A stretch of 64,000 nt of DNA from Cepaea nemoralis. Lineage: Eukaryota > Mollusca > Gastropoda > Stylommatophora > Helicidae. The stretch covers positions 327,001 through 391,000 of the forward strand of contig JACEFZ010012647.1 of NCBI GenBank assembly GCA_014155875.1, given 5' to 3'. The translations under genes and the position numbers were made by a program. Positions 11,886 to 22,919 of this stretch are shown here, piece after piece. The notes beneath the pieces are model-generated. The model ran no database searches, was not told the DNA's origin, and was given only the letters and a program-made list of their open reading frames with translations. The stretch's first letter is position 1, and every line of letters begins with the position of its first letter.

Positions 11886-12235
11886 AATGTTTAAGAAAAA
11901 TGTACAGAATACCATGGACGGAAAGAACAACGAATGGAACGGTTCTTCGAAGTTAAAACAGAAAACAGTAAATTGATTAGAGCAATTACACGTAGACAGT
12001 AAAAAGTTTTGATCAATCAATGGATGACATTGGCCTGATAACTTAGTGACAACTGGCAAACATGTTGAACAAAGGCAAGGGAAAGAAAAAGACATAACTA
12101 CAATACATCTTGGTCACATGACATAACAGGGACATGAACACAAACCTCATCCAAGACTAATGATCGTGTGAGATGCAAACCATGACCGTCTACGCCGACC
12201 TGTGTGGAAATGGTGGTGGGATCGATCATTGTCTT
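11886..12235 (+). pseudogene. LINE-Y 3' end, heavily decayed
   Basis: Begins RKMYRIPWTERTTN, aligning with the RKMQRIPWTDRKTN block of LINE-Y, and continues through ACACGTAGACAGT and GTGACAACTGG to CATGACCGTCTACGCC, all in the order seen in the better copies at 48240-48590. Stops are frequent. It is clearly older than the other LINE-Y copies. Confidence 0.65.
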
Positions 12236-12479
12236 ATCACTTACTCATCTGTCTTCGTCTCTCTCCTGCCGCTATAAATGTAGTTTTATAAGAATTACGC
12301 ATAATACATCGGACTTAAGACTACCTGACAGTAACATAGAGCAGATTCTAACCCTTGTCACTGGTAACTCGGGTTTCAATTTAAACCCAGGTCAATGTTT
12401 TTGACTCGACAACACGGTTCCTGGAGCATACAGCTGGAGAACGAAAATCTTCTGGTAGGAAAGGGGTCGGCGTGATAAT

Positions 12480-13365
12480 CATCACACCTCTCATCAAGAT
12501 TCACATCAAACACAGTTGTCCATATTACCTCCGTAGTGTTCACATGAAACACAAGTGCTCACATCACTTGCTCTAGTGTTCACATAATCTGTCTAGTGTT
12601 CACATCACCAGCGTAGTGTTTATATCAAACACAGATGTTAACATCACCTAATTAGTGATCCCATCTAATACAGGTGTCGACAGCACGTTAAGCACAGTTG
12701 TTCATATTACCTACAAATTGTTTACATCAAACATAGGTTTACACATCACCCTTGTAATTATCACATCAAACACACATGTTAACATCACCATGTTGTATTC
12801 ACATAAAACACAATTGATCACATAATACATGTATTGTTCATATCAAACACAGGTGTTCAGATCACCCATGTAGTGTTTACATCAAATAAAAGTGTTCACG
12901 TCACCCATGTAGTGTTCACATTAAACACACGTGTTCATATTACTTACGTAGTGTTCACATCAAACACATGTGCTCACACCACCCAGGTAGTGTTTACATC
13001 GAACACATGTGGTCAAATCACCAATGTAGTGTTCGCATCAAACACAGGTGTTCACATCCCCCAGGTAGTGTTCATATTAAACATAGGTGTTCACATCACA
13101 AAGGTGGTGTTCACATCAAACACAAGTGTCTACATCATTCGTCTAGTGTTCACATCGTCCATCTAGTGTTCTCATCACCCACTTAGTGTGTACATCAGAG
13201 ACAGGTGTTCACATCACCCTTGCAGTGTTCTCATGAACTATCTACTTTTCACATACCTCGTCTAGTACTCACATCCTCCATCTAGTCTTCACATCAACTA
13301 TCTAGTGATCACATCTAATACATGTGTTCACATCACCCATGCAGTGTTCACATCACGCCTCTGGC
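12480..13365. repeat. 39-bp minisatellite (GTAGTGTTCACATCAAACAC family), left block
   Basis: Units alternate a TGTTCACATCAAACACAGG half and a TGTTCACATCACCCATGTAG half, about 39 bp in total. The best-preserved units lie at 12835-13140. Because 39 is divisible by 3, stop-free plus-strand frames (for example around 12834-13166) arise automatically and are not genes. The array resumes at 15168. Confidence 0.92.
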
Positions 13366-13547
13366 GTTAGTTGTCTCGGATGCCTGTGTGAGGTGCACCC
13401 AATCGGGAACGTCCTAGCCGAAGCAAGGTAGCGAGGCAGGCGTTACGAGAATGTGACCGCAGAGCGAAATCTGAGTCGTGGTTCGAGCGGGCGAAAGATC
13501 AAGTTTTGTACGGCCGTTCGATATGGTCTCGATAAGCGCCCCCCCCC

Positions 13548-13605
<58 letters not shown>

Positions 13606-15167
13606 CTCTCTCTCTCTGTCAATGAGTAGTGGACCAGCAGTCAGTAAGCTAGCATAGCTTTTCGGTGAATCTTGCCTGACATAGTTTGAAAGCTCGTCGG
13701 TAGGCATCCAGTGGTTTTGCGTGTATCACCGTGTACCGAGGGAGTGCGCTAAGCGATTGCAAGTCTTGGTATGGGTGTGCATGGATCATCCGTCTGTGCG
13801 ATCTACGGCTCTCAGCTGAGGGATATGTGTGAACGTCCCAGTCAATATCCCCCGGGTTGCGAGGGCCTGACCGTTACGCTCACTATGCTGTATGGGAGTG
13901 AGATACTGAGCCGGCAGCATCTGCAGCCCACATAGTGAGCATTACTAAAGGTGAAAATAAAAGCGTCCCAGGGACACATTGAGTGCGCGTTATCAACGGT
14001 GGAATAACTTCTCAACGGATCTCAGCTGAGGGATTTAGCGTAACGCCTCTAAGTCAATATGCCCCGAATGGGAGGGCCTGGCCGTGAGTTGTTGAGCCGG
14101 CAGCATCTGCAGCCTACCTCGTGAGTTACCAAAGGTTAAACAACGTCTTATTTTCATGAAGTGGAATTGCTTGGCTAGTGATTCCATTACGTGGAAGACC
14201 GAATTGAAAGCTTGTTGTGTGTACGTCATCTGCATATAGGTCCCTCCTGGTCTTTGAAGGAGTAGCCTGTGATGAACGGGAGGCTCAATATATGTAAGTG
14301 AGGCTAAGCAGCCATGTGCAGGACGTGACGATTCCTTGGGTGAGCCCAGTACTTGAGCGCTATGTGTTTTCTCTGCAAATTATGGAAGCCTCCTTGGATA
14401 GCGGGGAATACCCATGGTCTGCCCCTGCCTTCCCTTGAGGGCTGATCAGGATATCTTAGGCTGTTCTGAATAGACCAGCTGGGATTGGGATGACACCACA
14501 CCTGTAAGAGTCGAGAAAGCGACCCAAAAGCCGGAATGGGAATATTGCTTGGCTGGCAAACCATTTTGTGGAAAGTCCGAACCGAAAGCTCGCTGAGTGG
14601 ATGTAGTTTGCATTCTTACCTTTCCTGGTTTGCGCGGGGAGTGGTCTGAGGCTGAATGAAATGCCCAGTATATGGAAGTGATGAATTGAAGTAGACATGT
14701 GCAGGACGTGACGATTCCTTGGGTCAACCCAGTATAAGAGCGCTATGTGTCGGCTCTACTATTATGGAAGCCTACTTGGATGACGGGGAATGCCCGTGAA
14801 CTGCCCCTGCCTTCCCTTGAGGGTTGGCCGTGATGTCTTCGGCCGTTCCAGTTTTCCCAACTGGGATGTGAACAACACCACAACAGTGAAAGTTGAATGT
14901 CCCTCAAAACACCCGGGAAGGCTAACCCTGTCAACAAACGCCCGCTGAAGTCAGATGTGACGGCCTAAGGGCGCAAATAAACTTGGCCCAACGCTAAAAC
15001 GTCCGAGTGTGAGTGGAGTGTCCTTCGAAGCACCCGTGAAGTTTAACCCGGTCAACAAACACTCGCAGAAGACAGATGTGTCGGTCTAAGGGTGCAAATA
15101 AACTTGACACAGTGCAATTGCAATTGAAAAGACACTCAGGATGAAGGCAACAGAAGAAGAAGTTTTC
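13366..15167. mobile_element. 1.8-kb insertion of unknown type built from duplicated modules
   Basis: Sits inside the 39-bp minisatellite and shares nothing with it. Module 1 (ATCTCAGCTGAGGGAT to AGCCGGCAGCATCTGCAGCC) occurs at about 13808-13952 and again at about 14020-14130. Module 2 (ATGTGCAGGACGTGACGATT context) is a 383-bp tandem pair, with cores at 14314 and 14697. Module 3 (GTCAACAAAC to GCAAATAAACTTG) is a 121-bp pair, with cores at 14930 and 15051. A (TC)n tract occupies about 13548-13613. No coding frame is convincing and I do not recognise the family. AATAAA occurs in both module-3 copies. Confidence 0.6.
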
Positions 15168-15262
15168 ACATCAAACATAGGTGTTCACGTCGTCCACGTA
15201 GTGTTCACATGCAATGCGGATGTTCACATCATGCCATGTTTTTGTGCACATTAAGCACACGT
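15168..15262. repeat. 39-bp minisatellite, right block
   Basis: TTCACATCAAACATAGGTGT and three further half-units match the array that stops at 13365, so this is its displaced right-hand end. Confidence 0.88.
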
Positions 15263-15302
15263 TAGTAGTAAGGTATGAGGTAACTAATTAGATTTTATGC
15301 AT

Positions 15303-15379
15303 CCGGATCCATCTGGTGACGTCATTTTTTACTATATAAAATGTCTAGCATCATATCGGTGACGTCAAAAACCGGATCC
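15303..15379. promoter_or_regulatory. paired CRE palindromes around a TATA-like box (possible promoter)
   Basis: TGACGTCA, the full cAMP-response-element palindrome, occurs at 15317-15324 and 15360-15367. CCGGATCC brackets the pair at 15303-15310 and 15372-15379, and CTATATAAAA lies between them (about 15332-15341). The arrangement is seen directly; promoter function is inference, and no gene starts nearby. Confidence 0.3.
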
Positions 15380-15487
15380 ATATTTTCAAGGTATAAACCC
15401 ATGAATAAATTATCGAACGTATGTTTGCATTGATACTTCCCTTTTTTTATGAGAATTTTATTTCTTTAAAAATTTAATATGTACTGT

Positions 15488-16535
15488 TATTATTGATTAT
15501 AGCGGGGCGGGGCTTACAAACTATCATCATACTAGTGATGTTGTTACGGTACTGTGCTCTTCCTCCTCAGTGTCATCGTTCTTTATTTCGTCTTCTTTCT
15601 TAATCTGTATTGGGCATAACACTATCACCATTCCATTGGTGATGTGTAAGGGATAGGGTTACAGTGCATTTCCTTGGGGTGGTCTAGGGGCTGGCGGGCG
15701 TGGGGCTGGGAGCTCAGGGGTGGCGCGAGGGTGTTGGCGTGTGGGTTATGACTAGGCGGTTCGAACCTCGAGCCATGACCGGTGTCATATGAAAAACAAC
15801 TTATAAGTAAAAATGTAAATATGGTGGCTATAGGATCTGTAGAGGGTCGTAGTGGTGTAAACACTATCATCATAGGGCTACAAATGAAAACTGTAAAAAG
15901 TGAAGATGGTCGGTATTATTGATTGTAGCGGATATAGCTTAGCAAGGCTCGGTGATAAGGGATAGGTAGCGGTTATTAGATATGTGTAAATGGCCGTAGT
16001 GGTGTAAACACTATCATCACACTGGTTATAGTGAAAACCTTAAAAAGTAAAAATGGCCAATATTATTGATTGTAGCGGGTATAGCTTAGTGAAATTCGTT
16101 GGTAAGGGGTGGGTTTCGGTTATTAGTGATCTGTAGAGTGTCTAGTGACCTATACACTATCATCACACAGGTTACAAACGAAAATATAAAAAAGTAATAA
16201 TGGTCGATATTATTGACTGTAGCAGGTATAGCTTAGTGAAATTCGTTGGTAAGGGGTGGGTAGCGGTTATTAGATCTTTAGAGTGTCGTAGTGACCTAAA
16301 CACTATCATCATACAGGTTACAAATGAAAACTTTAAAATGTAATGATGGCCGGCATTATCGACTGTACCAGGTATGGCTTAGTGAAAGTCGTTGGTAAGG
16401 GGTTAGTGAGTAACGGAGTAGCTAGATAAATGCTTCCAAATACTATTATCACGCTGTTTTCACAGCTTCAAATGAAAACCTTAAAAACGTAAAAATGACC
16501 GATATTATTGAATGTAGCGAGTATGGCTTAGTGAA
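15488..16535. repeat. about 147-bp tandem repeat, 5-6 copies
   Basis: The marker TATTATTGATTGTAGCGG occurs at 15913, 16061, 16208, about 16354 and 16503 (spacings 148, 147, 146 and 149), with a degenerate start at 15488. Each unit also holds GTATAGCTTAGTGAAATTCG and CACTATCATCA. Confidence 0.9.
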
Positions 16536-16536
16536 A

Positions 16537-16800
16537 TTCGTTGGTAAGGGGTGGGTGGATAGAGGAAAGGCTAGATAGGTGCTTCTGATCATTGTTAAGG
16601 GGTGGTCGAGAGGCGGGGTGGCTAGATAAATACGCCCGGCCCTTGTTAAGAGCAGGAGGAGGTGCTAGATAAAGACTCTTGGTCGCTGTTAAAGGGTGGG
16701 TGAGTGGAAGGAAGGCTATGTAGCTGCTTCTGATCATTGTTAAGGGATGATTGAGTGACGGGGTGGCTAGATAAATACGTCCATTCCTTGATAAAAGCCG
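16537..16800. repeat. 51-bp repeat with about 145-bp higher-order period
   Basis: GCTAGATA occurs at 16570, 16621, 16664, 16715 (variant) and 16766. Units 1 and 4 share GCTTCTGATCATTGTTAAGG and units 2 and 5 share TAAATACG, so the true period is about 145 bp made of three subunits. It follows directly on the 147-bp array and starts inside its last unit. Confidence 0.85.
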
Positions 16801-16989
16801 AAATTTTAAGTCTAATATTAAAGTTTGGGGCACGAACTCATAGTTGGCTGAGTTGAGGGCGACCTCCTGGGTGACTCAACACGTGGCGATGCCATCAATG
16901 AAAGTGCGTGAACATGTTAATATATGTCTTTGGGGAAAACCGGAGGATGACTCAGAGCGTACTTACCGCATAACGATCCGGCCGAGACA

Positions 16990-17275
16990 CTTGGGTAATG
17001 GTCACATCTGATCAAATATGGCTCTGCTTCCGGTCACCTGTGTAATGGCTACAACCAGACCACGTGCTCACTGGCTAAACCTAATCAAAGATGACGCCGC
17101 TTCCGGTCGCATATGTAATGATTAAACCAGACCACATGGGTACTAGTTAAATCCGGCTACAACCATACCACGTGCTCACTGGCTTCGCGTGCTCAAAGAT
17201 TTCGTCGCATCCGGTCACATGTGGCAACGGCTGGCGTCGCATCCGGTCACATGCGGCAATGGCTGGCTATGGTGC
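16990..17275. repeat. short dispersed repeat with ATCCGGTCACATG / CCACGTGCTCACTGGC cores
   Basis: CTTCCGGTCAC or CATCCGGTCACATG recurs about five times and CCACGTGCTCACTGGC twice, so CACGTG or CACATGTG E-box palindromes repeat across 250 bp. It lies directly upstream of the Maverick-like relic. Confidence 0.6.
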
Positions 17276-17382
17276 TAGACGCATATAACTGAAGAGACAA
17301 GACATTTCTTCATATATTATGGTAGGCCGGGACGACATGGAGTACAGCCGGCGATCGAGTCCGACTGGCTCAACCCAAACAG

Positions 17383-17565
17383 CCTTTTAAAAAGGGGTAT
17401 ATGCCCTCGGAGACAGAAGAACTGTTTACCGTCAGTCGTTTAAACCAGACCAGTCCGCTCATGCATGTGCTAAAGGATGATTCAGTGGAGGAACTCCAAG
17501 GCTCATTTTACCGAGAAGAAATACAACTCGTCGGAGACAAGCAAGTGTATCGCGTTGAAACTTAA
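17383..17565 (+). pseudogene. Maverick/Polinton retroviral-type integrase, C-terminal end only
   Basis: The frame through 17383-17565 reads FKKGYMPSETEELFTVSRL and then LKDDSVEELQGSFYREEIQ, ending at TAA (17563-17565). That ordered pair of motifs is what I know from the C-terminal SH3-like region of Polinton-type and F54H12.3-like integrases, which insert the element's linear DNA. The catalytic core (DDE) and the zinc-binding N-terminus are absent upstream, so only about 60 codons survive. The next frame begins 10 bp later, giving the tight spacing typical of these virus-like elements. A chromoviral Gypsy integrase tail is the main alternative; the neighbours argue against it. Confidence 0.62.
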
Positions 17566-17575
17566 CCAGATACTA

Positions 17576-17830
17576 ATGGAAGACACCAACATGGAAACTA
17601 ACCCACAAAAAAGCCCAAACGGGGAAAGAAATTCGTTCTGGTGCATGATTGGTCGGCGAGTACCGCGAATAGAGATGGTCTTCCTCTGTCAACTTGTCGT
17701 TATATACACCGTCATTGGCTTATCTCTATTCAATCTGTCTCGAGACAGCGTCGACGCAGCTGAGGGCAAGCTGTAGATTGTTCTTCTAAGCAGCTGTCTG
17801 GGTTGCATGCTACCAAACCATAAAATATGA
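17576..17830 (+). pseudogene. small single-pass membrane protein of a Maverick/Polinton element, interrupted by a stop
   Basis: The chosen start is the ATG at 17576, just after the integrase stop; the frame is also open upstream, but there it overlaps the integrase tail. A polar N-terminus leads to IGRRVPRIE and then one strongly hydrophobic stretch, VFLCQLVVIYTVIGLSLFNL, a likely membrane anchor. TAG at 17774-17776 interrupts the frame. Past it the same frame keeps a LLSSCLG motif, which I associate with the small protein next to capsid genes in animal Polintons, before ending at TGA 17828-17830. That TGA overlaps the next ATG as ATGA. Function in the family is not known to me; membrane association is inferred from hydrophobicity. 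Confidence 0.55.
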
Positions 17831-18413
17831 GAAGAAACGCGTGTCCCCCGGGCCTGTACAGTTTATCAGATGCGTTTAAAGCTGCACAGAATCGACTAAT
17901 TAAAGATCGCAAGGTGGACGATCAGCTCTGTGTTCTATTCCATTTCGACAATGCATCAAAGAAAGTCGTCGTGAAAATACTCGAACCCAGGCCACTGTTA
18001 CATTTAGTGAGAAGTTGCAAGAGATATTAGATACAATTGAAGGTGAAGGGGCGATAGACCTGAATAACGACGTGCAAAATGTCTACGTCTACTGCGATCT
18101 CATAGCGGCGAGACCAGCCGGAGACGTCATGGTCCCACTACTAAGGACGGTTCCTATCATGAATCAGCGCTCGACCTCAGTGTTTCGCGCCTTTGACAAA
18201 CCTCACTACGTACTGCTGAGTCGTTACTCCTTCGACGAGGTGGAAATACTTCTAACCACTGATACGGGCACAAAGGTCTTATTCACTACCGGGACTCTTG
18301 ACGTTAAAATTTCGAGTTCGCAAGAGATCAGACCTAGAATAATGGTGAAATACGTGGCGCTACGTCGAAACCCCAGTCTGTACGAAGACATGATGTGCCC
18401 GACACTCAGATAA
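17827..18413 (+). pseudogene. Maverick/Polinton F54H12.2-like capsid-type protein, frameshifted
   Basis: The first frame (from ATG 17827) contains CPPGLYSLSDAFKAAQNR, like the PPGYYS-type segment of the F54H12.2-like family, usually interpreted as the minor (penton-like) capsid protein of Maverick/Polinton elements. A frameshift near 17990-18015 moves the similarity into another frame, which carries QNVYVYCDLIAARPAGDV, then VPLLRTVPI, a YSFDEVEILL block and TTDTGTKVLFTTGTL. All of these occur in the family's order. The segment normally preceding the first motif is missing, and the last 25 or so residues diverge. The copy is therefore deleted and frameshifted, an old integrated relic rather than a working gene. 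Assignment is from motif memory only. Confidence 0.6.
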
Positions 18414-19667
<1,254 letters not shown>

Positions 19668-20290
19668 AAACTAAATGTCTGTTGCTTCTAAGATCTTCCT
19701 AATTTGTTCATTTACATTCCAAGATCCACTGCCATACAGCAAAACTGGTTCTATGTAGCATTTCGGCACTCTCTTTCTTACATACACTGATAGTGACGTA
19801 TTGCATAAGATGCTCTTCTGATAGGCTAGCAGGAAAGGCACCTCTTGGTGGAATTTTGCCTGTGGACAGGGAGGAGGTGGTCGTACGCTTGTGGGACCAG
19901 GTGGAGAAGGTGGAGGAACAGATTTAGAATCGATATTTGGAAAGAATGAGATTGCGGGGGATCGGCAGGGGTTCTGGAAGAATCTCAAAACTGAGAGGGA
20001 AGACCGGGAGAACTTTTAATTAGATAGCGGTGGGAACGATTAGTAGTGCGACTCTTCGCTGGCTGTTGAACGAAGGGACGGAGCACGTATGGGACTGTCC
20101 TGAGTACAATGATGTCGGTTCTTAACTCAACTCAACTCAACTCAACTCTACATTTTCTGTAATGCGACTTTTGTCTGCCCTACTCCATTTGATGTTAAAA
20201 ATGCCCCTAGGTATTTAAAATTATCCACCTGGGTAAGAGATTGCCCTTCCATTTCTATGTCACATTTTGGTGACACCATTATGATGTGCG
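19668..20290 (-). pseudogene. LINE-X fragment (thumb/connection), split by LINE-R copy 2
   Basis: Minus strand, 5' part 20290-20151: CDIEMEGQSLTQVDNFKYLG then VALQKM. 3' part 19810-19668: KSILCNTSLSVYVRKRVPK then CYIEPVLLYGSGSWN, ending in a stop. The two parts are contiguous in the family (compare 22920-23082 and 25421-26440) and are separated here by 340 bp of opposite-strand LINE-R. No catalytic region is present. Confidence 0.75.
19811..20150 (+). pseudogene. LINE-R copy 2, 3' end with (AACTC)n tail, inserted in LINE-X
   Basis: Plus strand reads IGWLAGKAPLGGI-like sequence, VVVRLWDQVEKV, RGKTGRTF and then TEHVWDCPECNDVGS, the Cys/His-containing end of LINE-R, followed at 20117-20150 by ACTCA/AACTC units. 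It is 5'-truncated and lies on the strand opposite its LINE-X host. It provides the unbroken reference for copy 1. Confidence 0.8.
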
Positions 20291-20784
20291 TGTGTGACTG
20301 TGTGTGTATATTTATATGTTTGTGTGTGTTTGTGTGTGTGTGGGGAGGGGGAGAGATAAATCAATCGTGTATTGTAGCTACTAAGGAACAATAAATAATT
20401 TCATCTCTAATTATTTTTTTTTGAAGTCGTATACCTTGTCAGGTGGCGATAAAATAGTGACAGAGAAAGATAATTAATTACCCGGACAAATGGCAACTTT
20501 TCTATGCAGTATGTGAATATATAGGAACCGTACAGTTGGAATGGTCACGGCTGTTGCTTCTATGCAATTATCTAGGTTGTTAAAGTGTGTCTAATTCAGC
20601 CTATTACGCCCTGATTGCTAGAAGTTTTAGTAGTAGTTGTAATAGTTTTCATCTTAAGTTCGTTTAAGTCGGTCATTGGTGAGTGAGCAAGAGGGAATGA
20701 GGGTGTAGTGTCCGCTTTGTCAGTGAGAAATCACATCTTCTGTTTGCGGTTTCCTTGCTTGTGTTTGTATAGGAAATATGTTAT
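20291..20784. other. no recognisable feature apart from a GTGTGT run
   Basis: A loose (TG)n tract lies at 20293-20345; the rest is AT-rich and unassigned. Confidence 0.5.
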
Positions 20785-20905
20785 TAGTAATACTGGTAGT
20801 AAAGACATAAATCGTAGCTGAGTAATGGTGGTATTAGTAGCAGTAGTGCTATTAGTCAAGTAGTAGTAGTGATAGTAATAGTAGTAGTAGTTGTTAGTAG
20901 TATTC
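20785..20905. repeat. (TAG)n / (GTA)n trinucleotide tract, interrupted
   Basis: AGTAGTAGT and variants over about 120 bp; its complement gives a tyrosine-run frame that is not a gene. Confidence 0.85.
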
Positions 20906-21088
20906 GTAATGACCACGTGTTGCCCATGCAGCATGATCACTCTATCGGCCTGCCTAGTTCAATCAAGACGAAAGCGAGCATCAATACACCAGGAAAAAGA
21001 TAAGCTGCAGAAGCTGTCGGATCAGCAAAGTAATGCTCTAACTGTCCGCCTGTTGGAGCTTCGATCATACACTAGTTGCCAACGCAGG

Positions 21089-21090
<2 letters not shown>

Positions 21091-21176
<86 letters not shown>
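21091..21176. repeat. (TA)n microsatellite
   Basis: 43 uninterrupted TA units followed by A-rich sequence. Confidence 0.97.
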
Positions 21177-21182
<6 letters not shown>

Positions 21183-21220
21183 TAATATAAATAATTATTA
21201 ATTTATAATATAAATAATTA

Positions 21221-22580
21221 TTAACTCTTTCACTACCAAACAAAAACTGGGCTGTGACCAAACAGACATTTATGGCAGAAAATTGGAACTAGGGGTGTGT
21301 TACAATAATGCTTTTAAAATGGTTAAGGTGGTAGAAGACCTATTGTATTACATATCAAATTAAAGAGAATTGCACAAGGAACATGACAGTGTTAATAATT
21401 AATTGATAGGTTACAAATATTATGACAATAATGAGAGGTTTAATAATAACAAATGAAATTAAAGAGGTAAAAATTATTTAAAAAACTGCACATATAAGGT
21501 GTTTTCTACACTCCTATACTGCTAATCATGTTTAATTTACTGAATAATCAAACAAACACCACTTGTCTTCAAGAATATAAACAGTATTGCTCATTTAAAT
21601 CACCCAAAAGGAAGTTTTGGTGCATATTCTGAACCATGTCTTTTTCACACAAATGAAAAAAACTAATGGCCGAAATCTGGAAATTGGTGTATGTCGCAAT
21701 AATGTTATGAAAATGGTTAAAATTGTAGCAGAAATGTTGTATTATATATCAAAATAAAGGAGATAGCACAAGGAATATGTTGGTAGGAGAATTTTTGCTG
21801 TATGTTGTAAATAAAATACAAATAATAATATAACTTCTAAAATAATTTGTTAAAAAGAGGTAAAAATAATGTAAACATTGTACTTACCGAGGGGGCGTTG
21901 TTATCCAATATCCTGATCACTGCTAATCCAATTGAATTTACTGAACAAACAACACTATTCTAAACTATAAACACCATTGCTTCCAATCAACCATCCGAAA
22001 AGAAGTTTCGCCGCAGATTCTGAATCATGTATTTTTTTTTTTCAGACAAAAATTAGGAAAACACTTGGCAGATTTACATTTAATTGTCATGTCTGTTTGT
22101 TTTTATTTACTATATGTGGCAGTCTATTTGTGATAGGCTGCAACGCAAATTTTGGCGCACAAGTCTGGTCTATTAGTGCAGCCGGAGCAAACAAAAGATG
22201 ATATGTGTCGTTTAGTTCGAGTGCTGAAAAAACACAGTCTCTATTGACACCGACAAATTCTATTAAATGCTTGGCTCATGTAAATCTTTCGGCATAATTT
22301 CCTGCAACAGACTGAAATTCTTCGGCAGGCAGAGTGTCAAACTTTCAGGAATACTCTGAGCTACTTCGCGATGAGCACTTTCCTTTACTTGAAATCCTTC
22401 TATAACAATTTTTTTCCTCCTTTCTCTGTTTGCCATATGGAATGTAGGATGTGAGCATTGATCTGTGCAATTTCAAAGATCTAGTAGTAGATATTCTTCC
22501 ACCACGTAATGGTTTTCCTATCATGGATATTATAATATCCAACCATTTGGTCCATTCTGTCGCAGCCATTCATCGCCGTT
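21221..22580 (-). mobile_element. piggyBac-like element, 3' portion, with a 394-bp internal tandem repeat
   Basis: Minus strand at 22580-22440 reads NGCDRMDQMVGYYNIHD and then KTITWWKNIYY, the YN..MGGVD..DQ and WW..I hallmark of the piggyBac/PGBD4 transposase C-terminus. A stop follows NIYY. The left outer end, TTAACTCTTTCACTACC at 21221, has the TTAA target plus C/T-rich terminus usual for this superfamily. Between them lies a direct repeat of about 394 bp: CAATAATGCTTTTAAAATGG at 21303 and its diverged partner at 21696, with CATGTCTTTTTCACAC at 21633 answered at about 22027. The N-terminal and catalytic parts of the transposase are missing and no right-hand terminal repeat is visible, because SINE-A begins soon after. 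Confidence 0.6.
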
Positions 22581-22663
22581 TTATTTTCATGGAGACCATC
22601 TTCAGCTTGTATATTAATAATTAATTTAAAAAATAAAACTATTAATTAACTAATTAATTTTCA

Positions 22664-22901
22664 GGGGGTCTCTGTAGTGAAGTAGTCAAGCCGTCTGACT
22701 CGAGCTCCGAAGGTTGTGGGTTCGATTCCATGCCGCGTCCTTCGGTTTACGAGTGTATTTTATTCGGAGACCCTGAGGGTCGTAACAAGAGCTACGGAGT
22801 TTGTGCTTTTTGATACTCTCTCTGCGCTTAGGATAGAGAATGGGCCATATGGGACAAAACCCGGTGCAATGAAGTCGACCCTGTCAACTTTTAAGCAACT
22901 T
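22664..22901 (+). mobile_element. SINE-A copy 2 with 13-bp target duplication
   Basis: The head GGGGTCTCTGTAGTGAAGTA and an intact B box GGTTCGATTCC at 22719-22729 lead to the shared body, ending GTCAACTTTTAAGCAACTT. TAATTAATTTTCA at 22651-22663 is repeated exactly at 22902-22914, which fixes the insertion limits. It is not a tRNA gene: the sequence 3' of the B box is SINE body. Confidence 0.92.
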
Positions 22902-22919
22902 TAATTAATTTTCACTATT

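Noticed and set aside
12834..13186. 110-codon plus-strand frame with repeated valine/threonine/histidine motif
   Set aside because: The 39-bp repeat is a multiple of three, so it stays open in frame without selection.
12480..13365. CRISPR-like array
   Set aside because: Units are head-to-tail degenerate repeats without unique spacers, in a eukaryotic context.
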